A DNA stretch of 64,000 nt. It comes from Streptomyces sp. GS7. GTDB taxonomy: Bacteria > Actinomycetota > Actinomycetes > Streptomycetales > Streptomycetaceae. Shown one piece after another: positions 17,315 through 26,614 of this stretch (position 1 is the stretch's first letter; every line of letters starts with the position of its first letter). The translations under genes and the position numbers were made by a program. Where the stretch lies: the NCBI RefSeq assembly GCF_009834125.1, contig NZ_CP047146.1, positions 5,077,501 to 5,141,500 on the forward strand, in the 5' to 3' direction. The notes under the pieces are model-generated. The model saw only the letters and a list, made by a program, of their open reading frames with translations, was not told where the DNA came from and made no database searches.

Positions 17315-18630
17315 CGCCGATGACCACCGAGAGGGAGAAGACGACGGCATCGGCAGCCCGGGCCGGTCACGCCCGGTCGTCCGCCAAGCGGGCCGTAGCG
17401 GGCCGACTGTCGTGGGGACTGGCCGACCAGGCGGCCTCCAGCATGACCAACTTCGCGGTGGGGATCTACGTGGCCCGCTCGCTGGGAGTGGCCGCGTTCG
17501 GCGCGTTCAGCCTGGCCTGGGTGACCTACGGCGTGGTGCTCAACGTCTCCCGCGGGCTGGCCACCGACCCGCTCGTGGTGCGCTTCAGCGGCGTGCCGGC
17601 CGCGTCCTGGCGCGCGGCGGTGGCCCGGTCGTCCGGTACCGCGCTCGGCGTCGGTGCCGCCCTCGGCTCCGCGTGCCTGGTGGTCGGGCCGGGTCTCGGC
17701 GGCCGCGTGGGGCCCGCGATCGCCTGCCTCGGCGTCGTGCTGCCGGCGCTGCTGCTGCAGGACGCCTGGCGGTACGCGTTCTTCGCCGCCGGCACCGGGC
17801 AAAAGGCGTTCGTCAACGACCTGGTGTGGGGCGTCGCGCTCGTCCCGGCCATGCTGGTGGCGGCCCGCGTGGGCAACGTGGCCGCTTTTGTGCTCGCCTG
17901 GGGCGCGTCCGCCGCGGTGGCCGCGGGGTACGGCTGCCTCCAGTCCGGCATCCGGCCCCGGATGACCGGAGCGCGCGGGTGGCTTCGCGAGCAGCGCGAC
18001 CTCGGCTACCGGTACCTGGTCGAGAACGTCAGCCTCAGCGGCGCGAGCCAGCTGCGGGCGTACGGGCTCGGCGCGATCGTCGGGGTCGGCGCGGTGGGTG
18101 CGGTCCGGGGCGCCGAGCTCCTGCTCGGCCCGTTCATGGCTGTGCTCATGGGGCTGTCGCTGGTCACCGTCGCGGAGGCGGCACGGGTGCTGCGGCGGGC
18201 CCCGCACCGGCTGGGCGGATTCTGCCTCCTGCTGGGCGGCGGGCAGGCCACCGCCGCGCTGCTCTGGGGCGCGGCGCTGCTGCTGATGCCGTACAGGCTC
18301 GGCGAGTTGGTGCTCGGCGGCGTCTGGCCCTCCGCCTCGCAGCTCATCGTGCCGGCCGCGCTCGGCGTCGCGGGCGCCGGCCTGGGCAGCGGCGCGGCGG
18401 CCGGGCTGCGCGCGCTCGGCGCGGCCCGGCGCAGCCTGCGCTGCCAGCTGTTCGCCTCCGCCTGCTACGTCGGCGGCGGGCTCGGCGGGGCGGCCGCGGC
18501 CGGCACGGTCGGCTCCGCCTGGGGCGTCGCCACCGCGACCGTCTGCGGCTCGACCGTGTGGTGGCTGCAGCTGCGGTCCGCCCTGCGCGAGCGCCACCAC
18601 AACCCCATCCCCGAAGTGAGGACGCCATGA
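17311..18630 (+). CDS. Wzx-like polysaccharide flippase (MOP family)
   Basis: 439 residues from ATG 17311 (a second ATG lies at 17320). About 12 hydrophobic segments follow a basic N-terminus, and the first part (SWGLADQAASSMTNFAVGIY, then ARSLGVAAFGAFSLAW) is typical of MOP-type flippases. It would move the lipid-linked repeat unit across the membrane to the Wzy-like polymerase encoded at 9731. It overlaps the genes on both sides by four bases, which fits one transcript. Confidence 0.82.
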   Translation: MTPMTTEREKTTASAARAGHARSSAKRAVAGRLSWGLADQAASSMTNFAVGIYVARSLGVAAFGAFSLAWVTYGVVLNVSRGLATDPLVVRFSGVPAASWRAAVARSSGTALGVGAALGSACLVVGPGLGGRVGPAIACLGVVLPALLLQDAWRYAFFAAGTGQKAFVNDLVWGVALVPAMLVAARVGNVAAFVLAWGASAAVAAGYGCLQSGIRPRMTGARGWLREQRDLGYRYLVENVSLSGASQLRAYGLGAIVGVGAVGAVRGAELLLGPFMAVLMGLSLVTVAEAARVLRRAPHRLGGFCLLLGGGQATAALLWGAALLLMPYRLGELVLGGVWPSASQLIVPAALGVAGAGLGSGAAAGLRALGAARRSLRCQLFASACYVGGGLGGAAAAGTVGSAWGVATATVCGSTVWWLQLRSALRERHHNPIPEVRTP

Positions 18631-19574
18631 CCGCCCATCCCCGGTTGAGTATCGGCCTGCCCGTGTACAACGGCGAGGAGTACCTCGCCGAGGCGATCGA
18701 CGCCCTGCTCGGCCAGACCTACGAGGACTTCGAGCTGGTCATCTCCGACAACGCCTCGACCGACGGGACCCAGGACATCTGCCGCAGGTACGTGGCACAG
18801 GACTCGCGCATCCGATACCTCCGGCTGCCCCGGAACATCGGCGCCGCTCCGAACCACAACCACGTGTTCACGGAGTGCCGCGGCGAGCTGTTCAAGTGGG
18901 CCTCGCACGACGACCTGTACGCCCGGGACCTGTTGCGGCGCTGTGTGGAGGCGCTGGACGAGCGGCCGGACGTGATCCTCGCACACAGCGGTCAGGCGGT
19001 CATCGACGGCGACGGCCGGGTGAAGGTCCCGTACGAGTACGGGCTCGCCACCGACTCGCCGCACGCGCCGGAGCGCTTCCGCAGTCTGCTGTTCGAGCCC
19101 GGTGGCGACGACTTCTACGGGGTGATGCGGGCCGACGTGCTGCGCCGGGTGAGGCCGCACGACAGCTACCACCACGCGGACCGTACGTTCGTCGCCGAGA
19201 TCACCCTGCACGGACCCTTCCACCAGGTGCCGGAGCTGCTGTACTTCCGCCGCGACCACCCCACCCGCGCCGAGCGGGCGAACCCTTCCAAGCGCTCCCG
19301 GTGCGTCAACCTGGACCCGCGCCGGGCAGGCCCGCTGCACCCGGCACCCCGGCTGCTCGCCGAGTACGTCTGGGGCTTCGCCTCGGCGGTCCGGCGGGCG
19401 CCGTTGTCACCGGCCGACCGGCGCGCGTGCTACCGCCACCTGGCCGCATGGATGGCCAGCCGGGTCCGGCCGGGTGCCGGCGAGCGGGTCGAGGACCGCG
19501 CCCCGGTCGACCCGGGCCGGCTCACCGTCTCCGTCGACGCCCTCGTCGCCGGGCGCGAGGGGAGGCAGGCATGA
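18627..19574 (+). CDS. Glycosyltransferase family 2
   Basis: 315 residues. The GT-A fold starts with LSIGLPVYNGEEYL; SDNASTDGT (about 40-48) and HDD (about 95) are the nucleotide-binding and metal-binding positions. It adds a sugar to the growing repeat unit on the cytoplasmic face. No membrane segment is visible. The ATG overlaps the flippase stop, and its own stop overlaps the next gene. Confidence 0.86.
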   Translation: MTAHPRLSIGLPVYNGEEYLAEAIDALLGQTYEDFELVISDNASTDGTQDICRRYVAQDSRIRYLRLPRNIGAAPNHNHVFTECRGELFKWASHDDLYARDLLRRCVEALDERPDVILAHSGQAVIDGDGRVKVPYEYGLATDSPHAPERFRSLLFEPGGDDFYGVMRADVLRRVRPHDSYHHADRTFVAEITLHGPFHQVPELLYFRRDHPTRAERANPSKRSRCVNLDPRRAGPLHPAPRLLAEYVWGFASAVRRAPLSPADRRACYRHLAAWMASRVRPGAGERVEDRAPVDPGRLTVSVDALVAGREGRQA

Positions 19575-20818
19575 CGTCTGCGGACGAAACTCCGGTGCGC
19601 GTCGGGGTGTTCGGCCTGCTCGGCTCCGGCAATCTCGGCAACGACGGGTCGCTGGAGGCTCTGCTCGGATACCTCCGCGCCGAGCACCCGGAGGCGGTCG
19701 TGGACGCGCTGTGCGGCGGACCCGAGGTCGTCGCGACCCGGTACCGGATCCCCGCGACGCGGCTGCACTGGTACCGCGGGGAATACCGCACCGCGTCGCG
19801 TGCGGGCGCGATCGCGGCGAAGGGTCTGGGCAAACTCGTCGACGCCGTCCGCACCGCTGCCTGGGTGCGCCGGCACGACGTGGTGATCGTGCCGGGCATG
19901 GGCGTCCTGGAGGCCACGCTGCCGCTGCGGCCGTGGGGCTTCCCGTACTCGCTGTTCCTGCTCTGCGCGACAGGGCGGCTGTTCGGCACCCGGGTCGCGC
20001 TGGTCGGCGTCGGCGCCGCCCCGATCGGCAACCGGCCGACCCGGGCCCTGGTGCGCTGGTCGGCGCGGCTGGCCACCTACCGGTCGTACCGGGACGCCCC
20101 GTCCCGCGACGCGATGCGGGAGATGGGCGTGGACACCGCGCGCGACGAGGTCTACCCGGACCTCGCCTTCGCCCTGCCGACGCCGCGGGCGAGTGGACCC
20201 GACAAGAACCCCGTCCCGCCGGGCCCGGTCTGCGTCGGCGTCATGGCCTTCCACGGCGGCAACGACGACCGCGCCCGGGCCGAGGAGATCCACCGGCGCT
20301 ACCTCGACGGGACAACTCGCTTCGTCCGCACGCTGGTCGAGGACGGCAGGCCGGTCCGGCTGCTCACCGGCGACGAGTGCGACGGGCCGGTGGTCGCCGC
20401 GATCCTCGGCGCGGTGGACTCGCCGCTGGTCACCGCCGCCCAGGCGTGCTCGCTGGCCGACCTGATGAGGGAGATGGCGGGTGCCGACACCGTGGTGGCG
20501 ACCCGCTACCACAACCTGGTCTGCGCGCTGAAGGCCGGTACGCCGACGCTCGCACTCAGCTATGCGGCGAAGAGCGACGCGCTCATGGCTCAGATGGGTC
20601 TCGGCGCGTACTGCCACCCGGCCCGCGAGGTCGACGCCGACCGGTTGTTGGAGCAGTTCCGGGCGCTGGAGCGGCGATCGGTGGAGCTGCGGCGGACCCT
20701 CACCGAGCGGAACCTGGTCGCCACCCGGCGACTTGGGCACCAATTCACCGACTTGACCGCGGCCCTGTTCCCGGCGGCCGACCACGCCCACGACCACGCC
20801 TTGCGGGAGGCTCCATGA
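19571..20818 (+). CDS. Polysaccharide pyruvyl transferase family protein
   Basis: 415 residues. GLLGSGNLGNDGSLEALLG near the N-terminus matches the start of pyruvyltransferase (CsaB/ExoV-like) proteins. The C-terminal half has VVATRYHNLVCALKAGTP and LSYAAKSDALM, the family's second domain. It would add a pyruvyl ketal from phosphoenolpyruvate, giving the polymer negative charge. The coupled start (ATGA) puts it in the same operon. Confidence 0.82.
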   Translation: MTSADETPVRVGVFGLLGSGNLGNDGSLEALLGYLRAEHPEAVVDALCGGPEVVATRYRIPATRLHWYRGEYRTASRAGAIAAKGLGKLVDAVRTAAWVRRHDVVIVPGMGVLEATLPLRPWGFPYSLFLLCATGRLFGTRVALVGVGAAPIGNRPTRALVRWSARLATYRSYRDAPSRDAMREMGVDTARDEVYPDLAFALPTPRASGPDKNPVPPGPVCVGVMAFHGGNDDRARAEEIHRRYLDGTTRFVRTLVEDGRPVRLLTGDECDGPVVAAILGAVDSPLVTAAQACSLADLMREMAGADTVVATRYHNLVCALKAGTPTLALSYAAKSDALMAQMGLGAYCHPAREVDADRLLEQFRALERRSVELRRTLTERNLVATRRLGHQFTDLTAALFPAADHAHDHALREAP

Positions 20819-21381
20819 CTGCGCCCGGAATGAAAGCGACCGAAGTCCCGGCGATCGCCGGCGCGTACCTGTTCGAGCCGACGCCGTACGCCGACGAGCG
20901 CGGCTTCTTCTGCCGCACCTTCGACGCCGACGTGGTCCGCTCGGTGGGCCTCGACCCGGACGCCTTCGTCCAGGACAGCGTGTCCCGTTCGGTCCGGGGC
21001 GTGCTGCGCGGCCTGCACCTGCGCTCCGGCGCCGGCGAGGCCAAGCTGGTGCGGTGCTCGTACGGGAGGATCTTCGACGTCGTCGTGGACCTGCGGACGG
21101 ACTCGCCGACCTACCGCAACCGGGCCTTCTTCGAGCTGTCCGGCGAGACGCAGGTGACCCTGTACATCCCGGCGGGGTGCGCGCACGGCTTCCAGGCACT
21201 GACCGAAACCGCCGACATCTCGTACCGGATCGACCGCCCGCACGATCCGGCCGAGGACGTGACGATCGCCTTCGACGACCCGGAGCTCGCCGTTCCCTGG
21301 CCGCTGCCGGTCACATCGATGTCCCAGCGGGACCGGGAGGCGCCGAGCCTCGCCAAGGTCCTTCAGCACACGGAGAGTTGA
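20815..21381 (+). CDS. dTDP-4-dehydrorhamnose 3,5-epimerase-like protein (RmlC family)
   Basis: 188 residues from ATG 20815, with ATG 20830 as an alternative. It is a cupin with the RmlC signature RGFFCRTF, then GVLRGLHLR, where H68 is the usual catalytic base. YIPAGCAHGFQ lines the barrel and ADISYRID has the Tyr that acts as acid. Length is normal. It epimerises a 4-keto-6-deoxy NDP-sugar and fits the methyltransferase and nucleotidyltransferase upstream. No RmlB or RmlD homologue is encoded nearby, so the sugar is probably not simple rhamnose. Confidence 0.87.
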   Translation: MTAPGMKATEVPAIAGAYLFEPTPYADERGFFCRTFDADVVRSVGLDPDAFVQDSVSRSVRGVLRGLHLRSGAGEAKLVRCSYGRIFDVVVDLRTDSPTYRNRAFFELSGETQVTLYIPAGCAHGFQALTETADISYRIDRPHDPAEDVTIAFDDPELAVPWPLPVTSMSQRDREAPSLAKVLQHTES

Positions 21382-21388
21382 GGTCGGC

Positions 21389-22801
21389 GTGGCCACCGAA
21401 GACACCGAAGAGCTCAGCCTGCCCCGGTCGCGGCAGGCGAACGAGCGGCTGCACGCCCTGATCCCCGGGGGCGCGCACACCTACGCCAAGGGCGACGACC
21501 AGTACCCCGAGAACCTGGCCCCGGTCATCAGCCACGGCCGCGGTGCCCACGTATGGGACGTCGACGGCAACCGCTACATCGAGTACGGCTCCGGCCTGCG
21601 GTCGGTCAGCCTCGGCCACGCCCACCCACGCGTGATCGAGGCGGTGCGGCGGGAACTCGACCGCGGCAGCAACTTCGTCCGGCCGTCCATCGTGGAGGCC
21701 GAGGCCGCGGAACGCTTCCTGGCAACAGTGCCCACCGCCGAGATGGTGAAGTTCGCGAAGAACGGCTCCGACGCCACGACCGCGGCGGTGCGCCTCGCCC
21801 GCGCCGTCACCGGGCGCCCGCGGGTGGCGGTCTGCGGCGACCATCCGTTCTTCTCGGTCGACGACTGGTTCATCGGCACCACGCCGATGCCCGCCGGTGT
21901 TCCGGCGGCGACCACCGAGCTCACCGTGGCGTTCCCTTACGGGGACCTGGCCGCCACACAGGAGCTGCTCACCCGGTACCAGGACGAGATCGCCTGCCTG
22001 ATCCTCGAACCCGCCACCCACACCCACACCCACACCCAGCCTTCCCCTGGCTCTCGACTTCTCCCCCGGCCTTCGGCCGGGAGGGGCCCCCAGAGCAGGG
22101 AAGACCCCACTCCCGGGTACCTCGCCGGCCTGCGCGAGCTGGCCGACCGGCACGGCTGCGCACTGATCTTCGATGAGATGATCACCGGCTTCCGCTGGTC
22201 CGAGGCGGGCGCCCAGGGCCTGTACGGCGTCGTCCCCGACCTCTCCACCTTCGGCAAGGCGCTGGGCAACGGCTTCGCCGTCTCCGCGCTGGCCGGTCGC
22301 CGCGACCTGATGGAGCGGGGCGGGCTGCGTCACTCCCGCGACCGGGTGTTCCTGCTGTCCACCACGCACGGTGCGGAAACGCACTCCCTGGCCGCCGCGA
22401 TGGCCGTGCAGACCATCTACACCGAGGAGGGGATCACCGCGCGGCTGCACGCCCTCGGCGAGCGGTTGGCCGCCGGTGTCCGCGACGCCGCGGCGAGCAT
22501 GGGCGTCGGCGACCACATCGTCGTCCGGGGCCGGGCCAGCAACCTGGTCTTCGCCACCCTCGACGAGAACCGGCAGCCGTCGCAGCAGTACCGCACCCTG
22601 TTCCTGCGCCGGCTCCTCGCGGGCGGAGTGCTGGCTCCGTCGTTCGTGGTGAGCAGCGCGCTCGACGACGCCGACATCGACCGCACCGTCGATGTGGTGG
22701 CCCAGGCGTGTGCGGTGTACCGGAAGGCACTGGACGCCGCCGACCCCACTCCCTGGTTGGCCGGGCGGCCGGTGAAGCCAGTGTTCCGCCGCTTGGCATG
22801 A
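21389..22801 (+). CDS. Class III PLP aminotransferase (glutamate-1-semialdehyde aminomutase-like) with an in-frame insertion
   Basis: 470 residues from GTG 21389. The fold is that of class III aminotransferases: PGGAHTYAKG-like start, FAKNGSDATTAAVRLAR, IFDEMITGFRW, and FGKALGNG, with K290 as the likely PLP lysine. In secondary clusters such enzymes aminate keto-sugars or other ketones. Between LEPAT and EDPTPGYL lies an unusual stretch of about 27 residues (211-237): alternating His-Thr from a CCCACA microsatellite, followed by Ser/Pro/Arg/Gly-rich residues from a REP-like palindrome. It keeps the frame, so the gene is probably still translated, but the insertion lies before the PLP-binding Asp strand and may affect activity. 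Confidence 0.85.
   Translation: MATEDTEELSLPRSRQANERLHALIPGGAHTYAKGDDQYPENLAPVISHGRGAHVWDVDGNRYIEYGSGLRSVSLGHAHPRVIEAVRRELDRGSNFVRPSIVEAEAAERFLATVPTAEMVKFAKNGSDATTAAVRLARAVTGRPRVAVCGDHPFFSVDDWFIGTTPMPAGVPAATTELTVAFPYGDLAATQELLTRYQDEIACLILEPATHTHTHTQPSPGSRLLPRPSAGRGPQSREDPTPGYLAGLRELADRHGCALIFDEMITGFRWSEAGAQGLYGVVPDLSTFGKALGNGFAVSALAGRRDLMERGGLRHSRDRVFLLSTTHGAETHSLAAAMAVQTIYTEEGITARLHALGERLAAGVRDAAASMGVGDHIVVRGRASNLVFATLDENRQPSQQYRTLFLRRLLAGGVLAPSFVVSSALDDADIDRTVDVVAQACAVYRKALDAADPTPWLAGRPVKPVFRRLA
22012..22099. repeat. CCCACA microsatellite plus REP-like palindrome inserted in the aminotransferase gene
   Basis: Four copies of a six-base CCCACA unit (about 22014-22038) are followed by CCTTCCCCTGGCTCTCGACT and a GC hairpin (CCCGGCCTTCGGCCGGG). 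The insert is about 81 bases, a multiple of three, and interrupts a conserved part of the protein. The palindrome shares its first bases with the element near 230-268. Confidence 0.6.
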
Positions 22802-22813
22802 CATGACGTGACG

Positions 22814-23530
22814 TCAGCGACGCTCCTGCCGATCGGCGTCGGCCCTCCGACGGACCAGCCGGTCGACCATCCGGTCGACCGGCAACGCGGTCGTCGGTAC
22901 CACCGCCAGCGCGGTGCACCAGCCGCCGAGGACGTCGGTCGGGTAGTGCGCGCCCAGGGCGACCTGCGCCCAGCCCATGGCGGCGCCGGCGACCAGCGCC
23001 GCGGCGAGCACGAGCAACGTGCCGGCCGTCCTGCCGAGGCCGAGCCGGCCGGTCGCGAGCAGCGCCACCACGAGGGCGAGCGCGGTGACGAAGGCGGTGT
23101 GCCCGCTCGGGTAGGACAGGTACCCGCGGTGGATGGTGCGTCCCACCAGGTGCTTGAGCAGCGTCGCCGCCCCCACGGTCATGCCGACGCCGGCAACGGT
23201 GAGCACCGCTGCGCGAGGACGCCGAAGCAGCAGACAGCCCGTCACGGTGGCCACGACCAGCGTCGCCGCTCCTACGGGCTCCCCCAAGAAGTCCGCGGCC
23301 AGAGCGACATACCGCCACGGTGGCCCCACACCGTCCACCGCCGCCGAGATCCGCGCGTCCACCACGCCGGGCTTGCTGTCGTCGGCATACAGGACGCCGA
23401 GCACGACGACCACCAGCGCGGCCAGGACCGCAATCGGCCCGAGCCGCGCGCGCAGCGACGGAGGCAGCACCGCGGGCGCTGTCCGGCCGTTCACACGCCC
23501 ACCGCGTCCGGTCGGCCTGCCGCGCCGCAA
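22814..23530 (-). CDS. PAP2 superfamily membrane phosphatase
   Basis: 238 residues, or about 226 from the GTG at 23494. Five or six hydrophobic segments surround the PAP2 motifs: KHLVGRTIHRG (motif 1, with T in place of the usual P after R), SYPSGHTAF (motif 2) and ALGAHYPTDVLGG (motif 3, the His nucleophile and Asp). Such enzymes dephosphorylate lipid phosphates such as undecaprenyl pyrophosphate. It is convergent with the polysaccharide operon and ends 13 bases from it, so it could recycle the lipid carrier, but it is transcribed separately. Confidence 0.82.
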   Translation of the reverse strand: MRRGRPTGRGGRVNGRTAPAVLPPSLRARLGPIAVLAALVVVVLGVLYADDSKPGVVDARISAAVDGVGPPWRYVALAADFLGEPVGAATLVVATVTGCLLLRRPRAAVLTVAGVGMTVGAATLLKHLVGRTIHRGYLSYPSGHTAFVTALALVVALLATGRLGLGRTAGTLLVLAAALVAGAAMGWAQVALGAHYPTDVLGGWCTALAVVPTTALPVDRMVDRLVRRRADADRQERR

Positions 23531-24108
23531 CCCCCTACGTGGCGGCGGTCGGGCCCCGCAAGAACCGCCCGTTGCCGCCTGCCGACCCGGCCGGGGCCGT
23601 CAGCCTGTACGGGCTGTGCGGCTGGACCGCGCAAGATGACAAACCCGCCCACCACGAACTGGGCTGAGCCGACTTCCCGTTCCGCTCCGGCCAGGCGATC
23701 CAACGCGAGCCCCCCGTCGTGTCCGACTCACCCTCCAGCGGCCACAACCGCCCCGCGGGCACCCGCTCCTGGCCTGTACGACGCCGCGGGAGCCGTCAGC
23801 CTGTGCAGCCCCGAACTCGCCGGCCCGGCCATCGTCCCGCCCAACGCATCGGAATCTTCCTCCAGTTGTCACCCTAGCCAACAATCCGGTTCGCCGCCCC
23901 CACCCGCGACCTCCTGCCGCCCCAGCCGCTCAACCACCTCGACCGGCGGTCCAACCGAGATCGGGTCCCCTACACGTGGCACCCGGTCGACGAAATCCGA
24001 CCGCCCCCGCCGGCGTCGGCGCCACTCGTCGAGAGCAACCTGTGGCCCGACGCCGGCCTGCGACCCTGGGGGCGAGCTGTGCCGGCCCCCAGGGCGTGTG
24101 GTGGCTTG
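23531..24108. other. Intergenic region without a recognisable gene
   Basis: 578 bases between the PAP2 gene start and the end of the carotenoid oxygenase gene. Short open frames exist on both strands but none has a convincing start or family motif. A GTCAGCCTGT stretch occurs twice, near 23599 and 23797, in similar contexts, which hints at decayed duplicated sequence. The promoter of the PAP2 gene should lie at the left end. Confidence 0.4.
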
Positions 24109-25470
24109 TCAGTTCTGGTTGCCGTCGAGGGCGGCGTCGGGGATCCAGGAGCCGTGGATGCCGGCGGTGACCCGGCGGGGCAGGCGGACGGTGGCGATGA
24201 GGTCGAGGCGGGAGGCATCGAGGACGAGAAGCCGGGAGGCGTCCTGCTTGAGGTCGGAGATGACCGTGAGCAGGTAGCCGTCGTCCTCGTTGGCAGCAGC
24301 GGCGGCCGGGACGAAGACGGCCTCGCTGGGCAGCCGGGCGTCTCCGACCTCGTGGACGCGCCGGTCGCCCGTCAAACGGTCGTACTTGACGATGCCGTAG
24401 CCGCCGAAGCCGTGGTGGTCGGGGAAGGACACGGCGTACTGGTAGCGGTGCTCGGCGCCGATGAACTCGTCGTTGAGGGTGGGGAACTCGACAGTGAGGT
24501 CGTCGACGGTCCGCTCGTCGACGGTTCCGGCGACCAGGTCGATCGTCCAACGACGGGTGCAGGAAAGGGCGTTCGGCTCGGTGCCGCGGCCGGGGGCGCC
24601 GACCCACCAGTTCCACGAGAGGTGGAAGCCCTCGCGGTCGACGGTGGGGCCCTCCAGGACGATGCGGCCCTGGGCGTCCTCGTAGGCGTTGGCGGTGTGC
24701 AGCATGTTGCCGGGCGCGATGGGGAACCAGCGGATCTTGCCGGCGCCCTGCGGGCTGCGCGGCATGACGCCGATGCGGGCGGGCTGGTCGTCGCTCCAGC
24801 CGTAGGGGATGCCCGAGTGCTGGGTCGGGTCGAAGGTCACCGAGCCCTCGACGAAGACCACGTGGTGCCGGGTGATCGCGAAGTCGTGCTTGAGGGAAGC
24901 GGTGGCGCCCGGGATTGCGGCACTGTGGGTGATCTCCCCCTTCGCGTCGGCCACGTAGTACATCAGGAAGGGCGGGACGGGAGAGGAGCCGAAGAAGTGC
25001 AGTTCCCCGGTGACGGGGTCGGTCTTCGGGTGCGCGGTCATCGCGCTGCGCAGCCGGCCGTTGAAGTTGTAGGCGCCGACGGTGTCCAGGTCCGGGGTGA
25101 GCTCGAAGGGCAAGCTGGCCTCGGACAGGGCGAGCAGGCGGCCGGCGTGTTCGATGACATGGGTGCCGGCCGTGCTGGCGGTCAGGTCGGGGCCGGTCTC
25201 GGTCGTGTAGGGGGCGCCGTCGAGGGCGGGGGTCCGGACCCAGCGGTTGCGGTACCACTCGGCGTGGCCGTCACGCAGGCGGATGCCGTGGACCATGCCG
25301 CTGCCCTTGAACCAGTGGGTGGGGGTGACGCCGGGCTTGGGATTGTGGCTGTTGCGGATCAGCCGACCGGTCAACTCCGGGGGCAGTGTGCCCTCGACGG
25401 TGAGCCGGGTGGCGGTGGTCTCGTCGACGGCGGGCGTGTAGTGGCCGGTCAGGTACGGCTTGCCGGTCAT
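24109..25470 (-). CDS. Carotenoid oxygenase (RPE65/CCD family)
   Basis: 453 residues, normal for bacterial members. The start MTGKPYLTGHY leads to RLIRNSHNPKPG and HWFKGSGMVHGIRL, the conserved opening of the seven-bladed propeller. His residues for the non-haem iron are visible in HVIEHAGRLLAL, ITRHHVVFVEG and the final GIHGSWIPDA. These enzymes cleave carotenoids or stilbene-like compounds with oxygen. It lies last in a minus-strand group with a SnoaL-like protein and an oxidoreductase, with gaps of about 320 bases, so the three may be co-regulated rather than one tight operon. There is no signal peptide. Confidence 0.88.
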   Translation of the reverse strand: MTGKPYLTGHYTPAVDETTATRLTVEGTLPPELTGRLIRNSHNPKPGVTPTHWFKGSGMVHGIRLRDGHAEWYRNRWVRTPALDGAPYTTETGPDLTASTAGTHVIEHAGRLLALSEASLPFELTPDLDTVGAYNFNGRLRSAMTAHPKTDPVTGELHFFGSSPVPPFLMYYVADAKGEITHSAAIPGATASLKHDFAITRHHVVFVEGSVTFDPTQHSGIPYGWSDDQPARIGVMPRSPQGAGKIRWFPIAPGNMLHTANAYEDAQGRIVLEGPTVDREGFHLSWNWWVGAPGRGTEPNALSCTRRWTIDLVAGTVDERTVDDLTVEFPTLNDEFIGAEHRYQYAVSFPDHHGFGGYGIVKYDRLTGDRRVHEVGDARLPSEAVFVPAAAAANEDDGYLLTVISDLKQDASRLLVLDASRLDLIATVRLPRRVTAGIHGSWIPDAALDGNQN

Positions 25471-25791
25471 TTCGGGAACCTCGTTTCGCTGGGCTCGGTG
25501 GATATGCGCCGCCGGGTGGGAGGAGTCAACGGGTCCGGCGCCCTCACCACCGCACCGTCCTGGGGCCGGACGGGACCGACGCCGTCTGCAAGCCGGGCGG
25601 CGTGGCGGCAGGGGCGACGGTAGGAGCGCGACGAAGACGCGGGTTTCACCGGTCCGGGCGGCGGGAGGCTGTCTCCCGCCGCCCGTCCACGCGCGCGGCG
25701 GCCTGGTAGGACGTCGGGCCGATGCGGGGGTGCCTTCCGGCGCCTGGAAGGCCCGTTGTGGTGTGCGGTCTTGACTGCGGGCTGCTGGGGG
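25471..25791. other. Intergenic gap, likely leader of the carotenoid oxygenase gene
   Basis: 321 bases with no convincing open frame. It lies upstream of the minus-strand carotenoid oxygenase and downstream of the SnoaL-like gene, so it may hold a terminator and a promoter; I could not pick specific boxes. Confidence 0.35.
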
Positions 25792-26298
25792 TCACGGGGT
25801 GGGCGGGGTCCAGTCGGCGGGTAGGCCGGACTGGGCGAGGACGGCGTTGAGGCTGTAGTAATCCTGGTCGCCGGTGATGTGTCGGCGGCTGTCGAGATCG
25901 AGAAGGGTGGCCATCGGCACGGCGAAGGGCTTGGGCGCGCCCTTGAGGTGGCCGGAGTAGACGGCCTCGATGGTGAGGTGGTCGCCGTCGCGGTGGGTGG
26001 CGCGCACGGTGACGTGGACGTTGTCGATGACACTGTCGGCGCGGGCCTTCCATCCGGCGATCTCCTGGCGGCCGTGGAAGGTGACACCCACGGCGTGGTC
26101 GGTGTAGGTGCCGTCGGCGGTGAACAGGGCGCCGAGTGTCCGGGCGTCGGTGCCGTTCCAGGCAGCGGCCCACTGGGCGACGATACTCGGCAGGTGTTGG
26201 TCGGCGGGCTGCGCGGCGAAGCCGGTGGTGCCGAGTGCGGTGGAAACGGTCGTGGCGCAGATCGCCGCCGTCATGGCACGGTGCGAACGAAGCTTCAT
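25792..26298 (-). CDS. Secreted SnoaL-like / NTF2-fold protein
   Basis: 168 residues. The N-terminus has basic residues and a hydrophobic core ending TGFAAQ, a Sec signal with cleavage near residue 29. The mature part shows the SnoaL/DUF4440 pattern: IVAQWAAAWNGTDARTLGALF, TYTDHAVGVTFHGRQEI, and later strands. The fold serves both enzymes and binding proteins, and the ligand is unknown. It lies between a carotenoid oxygenase and an oxidoreductase, which may mean a shared hydrophobic substrate. Confidence 0.75.
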   Translation of the reverse strand: MKLRSHRAMTAAICATTVSTALGTTGFAAQPADQHLPSIVAQWAAAWNGTDARTLGALFTADGTYTDHAVGVTFHGRQEIAGWKARADSVIDNVHVTVRATHRDGDHLTIEAVYSGHLKGAPKPFAVPMATLLDLDSRRHITGDQDYYSLNAVLAQSGLPADWTPPTP

Positions 26299-26614
26299 GG
26301 TGATGGCCCTTGGTGTGATGACGTGTCAGGTGACGGATCCGGGCGAGCGTTCGGTGCCGTGAAAGCGGCGTTGACGGTTGGGCGGCCTTGGCACGTCTCA
26401 CGGCGCGGTCCGGCGGAGAGGCCGGACAGCGGCGGAATCACGGGCCACGACCGGGGACGATGAGGCGCGGCCGGGCCTTCGGCGGTCCGACTCTTGGGCA
26501 CCGCGCTCGTCGAGTTCGGCCACGGGCGGTGCGCTCAGCGGGTTGCCGGCGGCGGGGGTGCTGGTCGGTTTCGTCCGACGACCGGCGGGCGGCGACACCC
26601 CGGGGCGGTACGCG
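26299..26614. other. Intergenic gap upstream of the SnoaL-like gene
   Basis: 316 bases without a supported gene. It should hold the promoter of the minus-strand SnoaL-like gene. Nothing specific was recognised. Confidence 0.35.
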
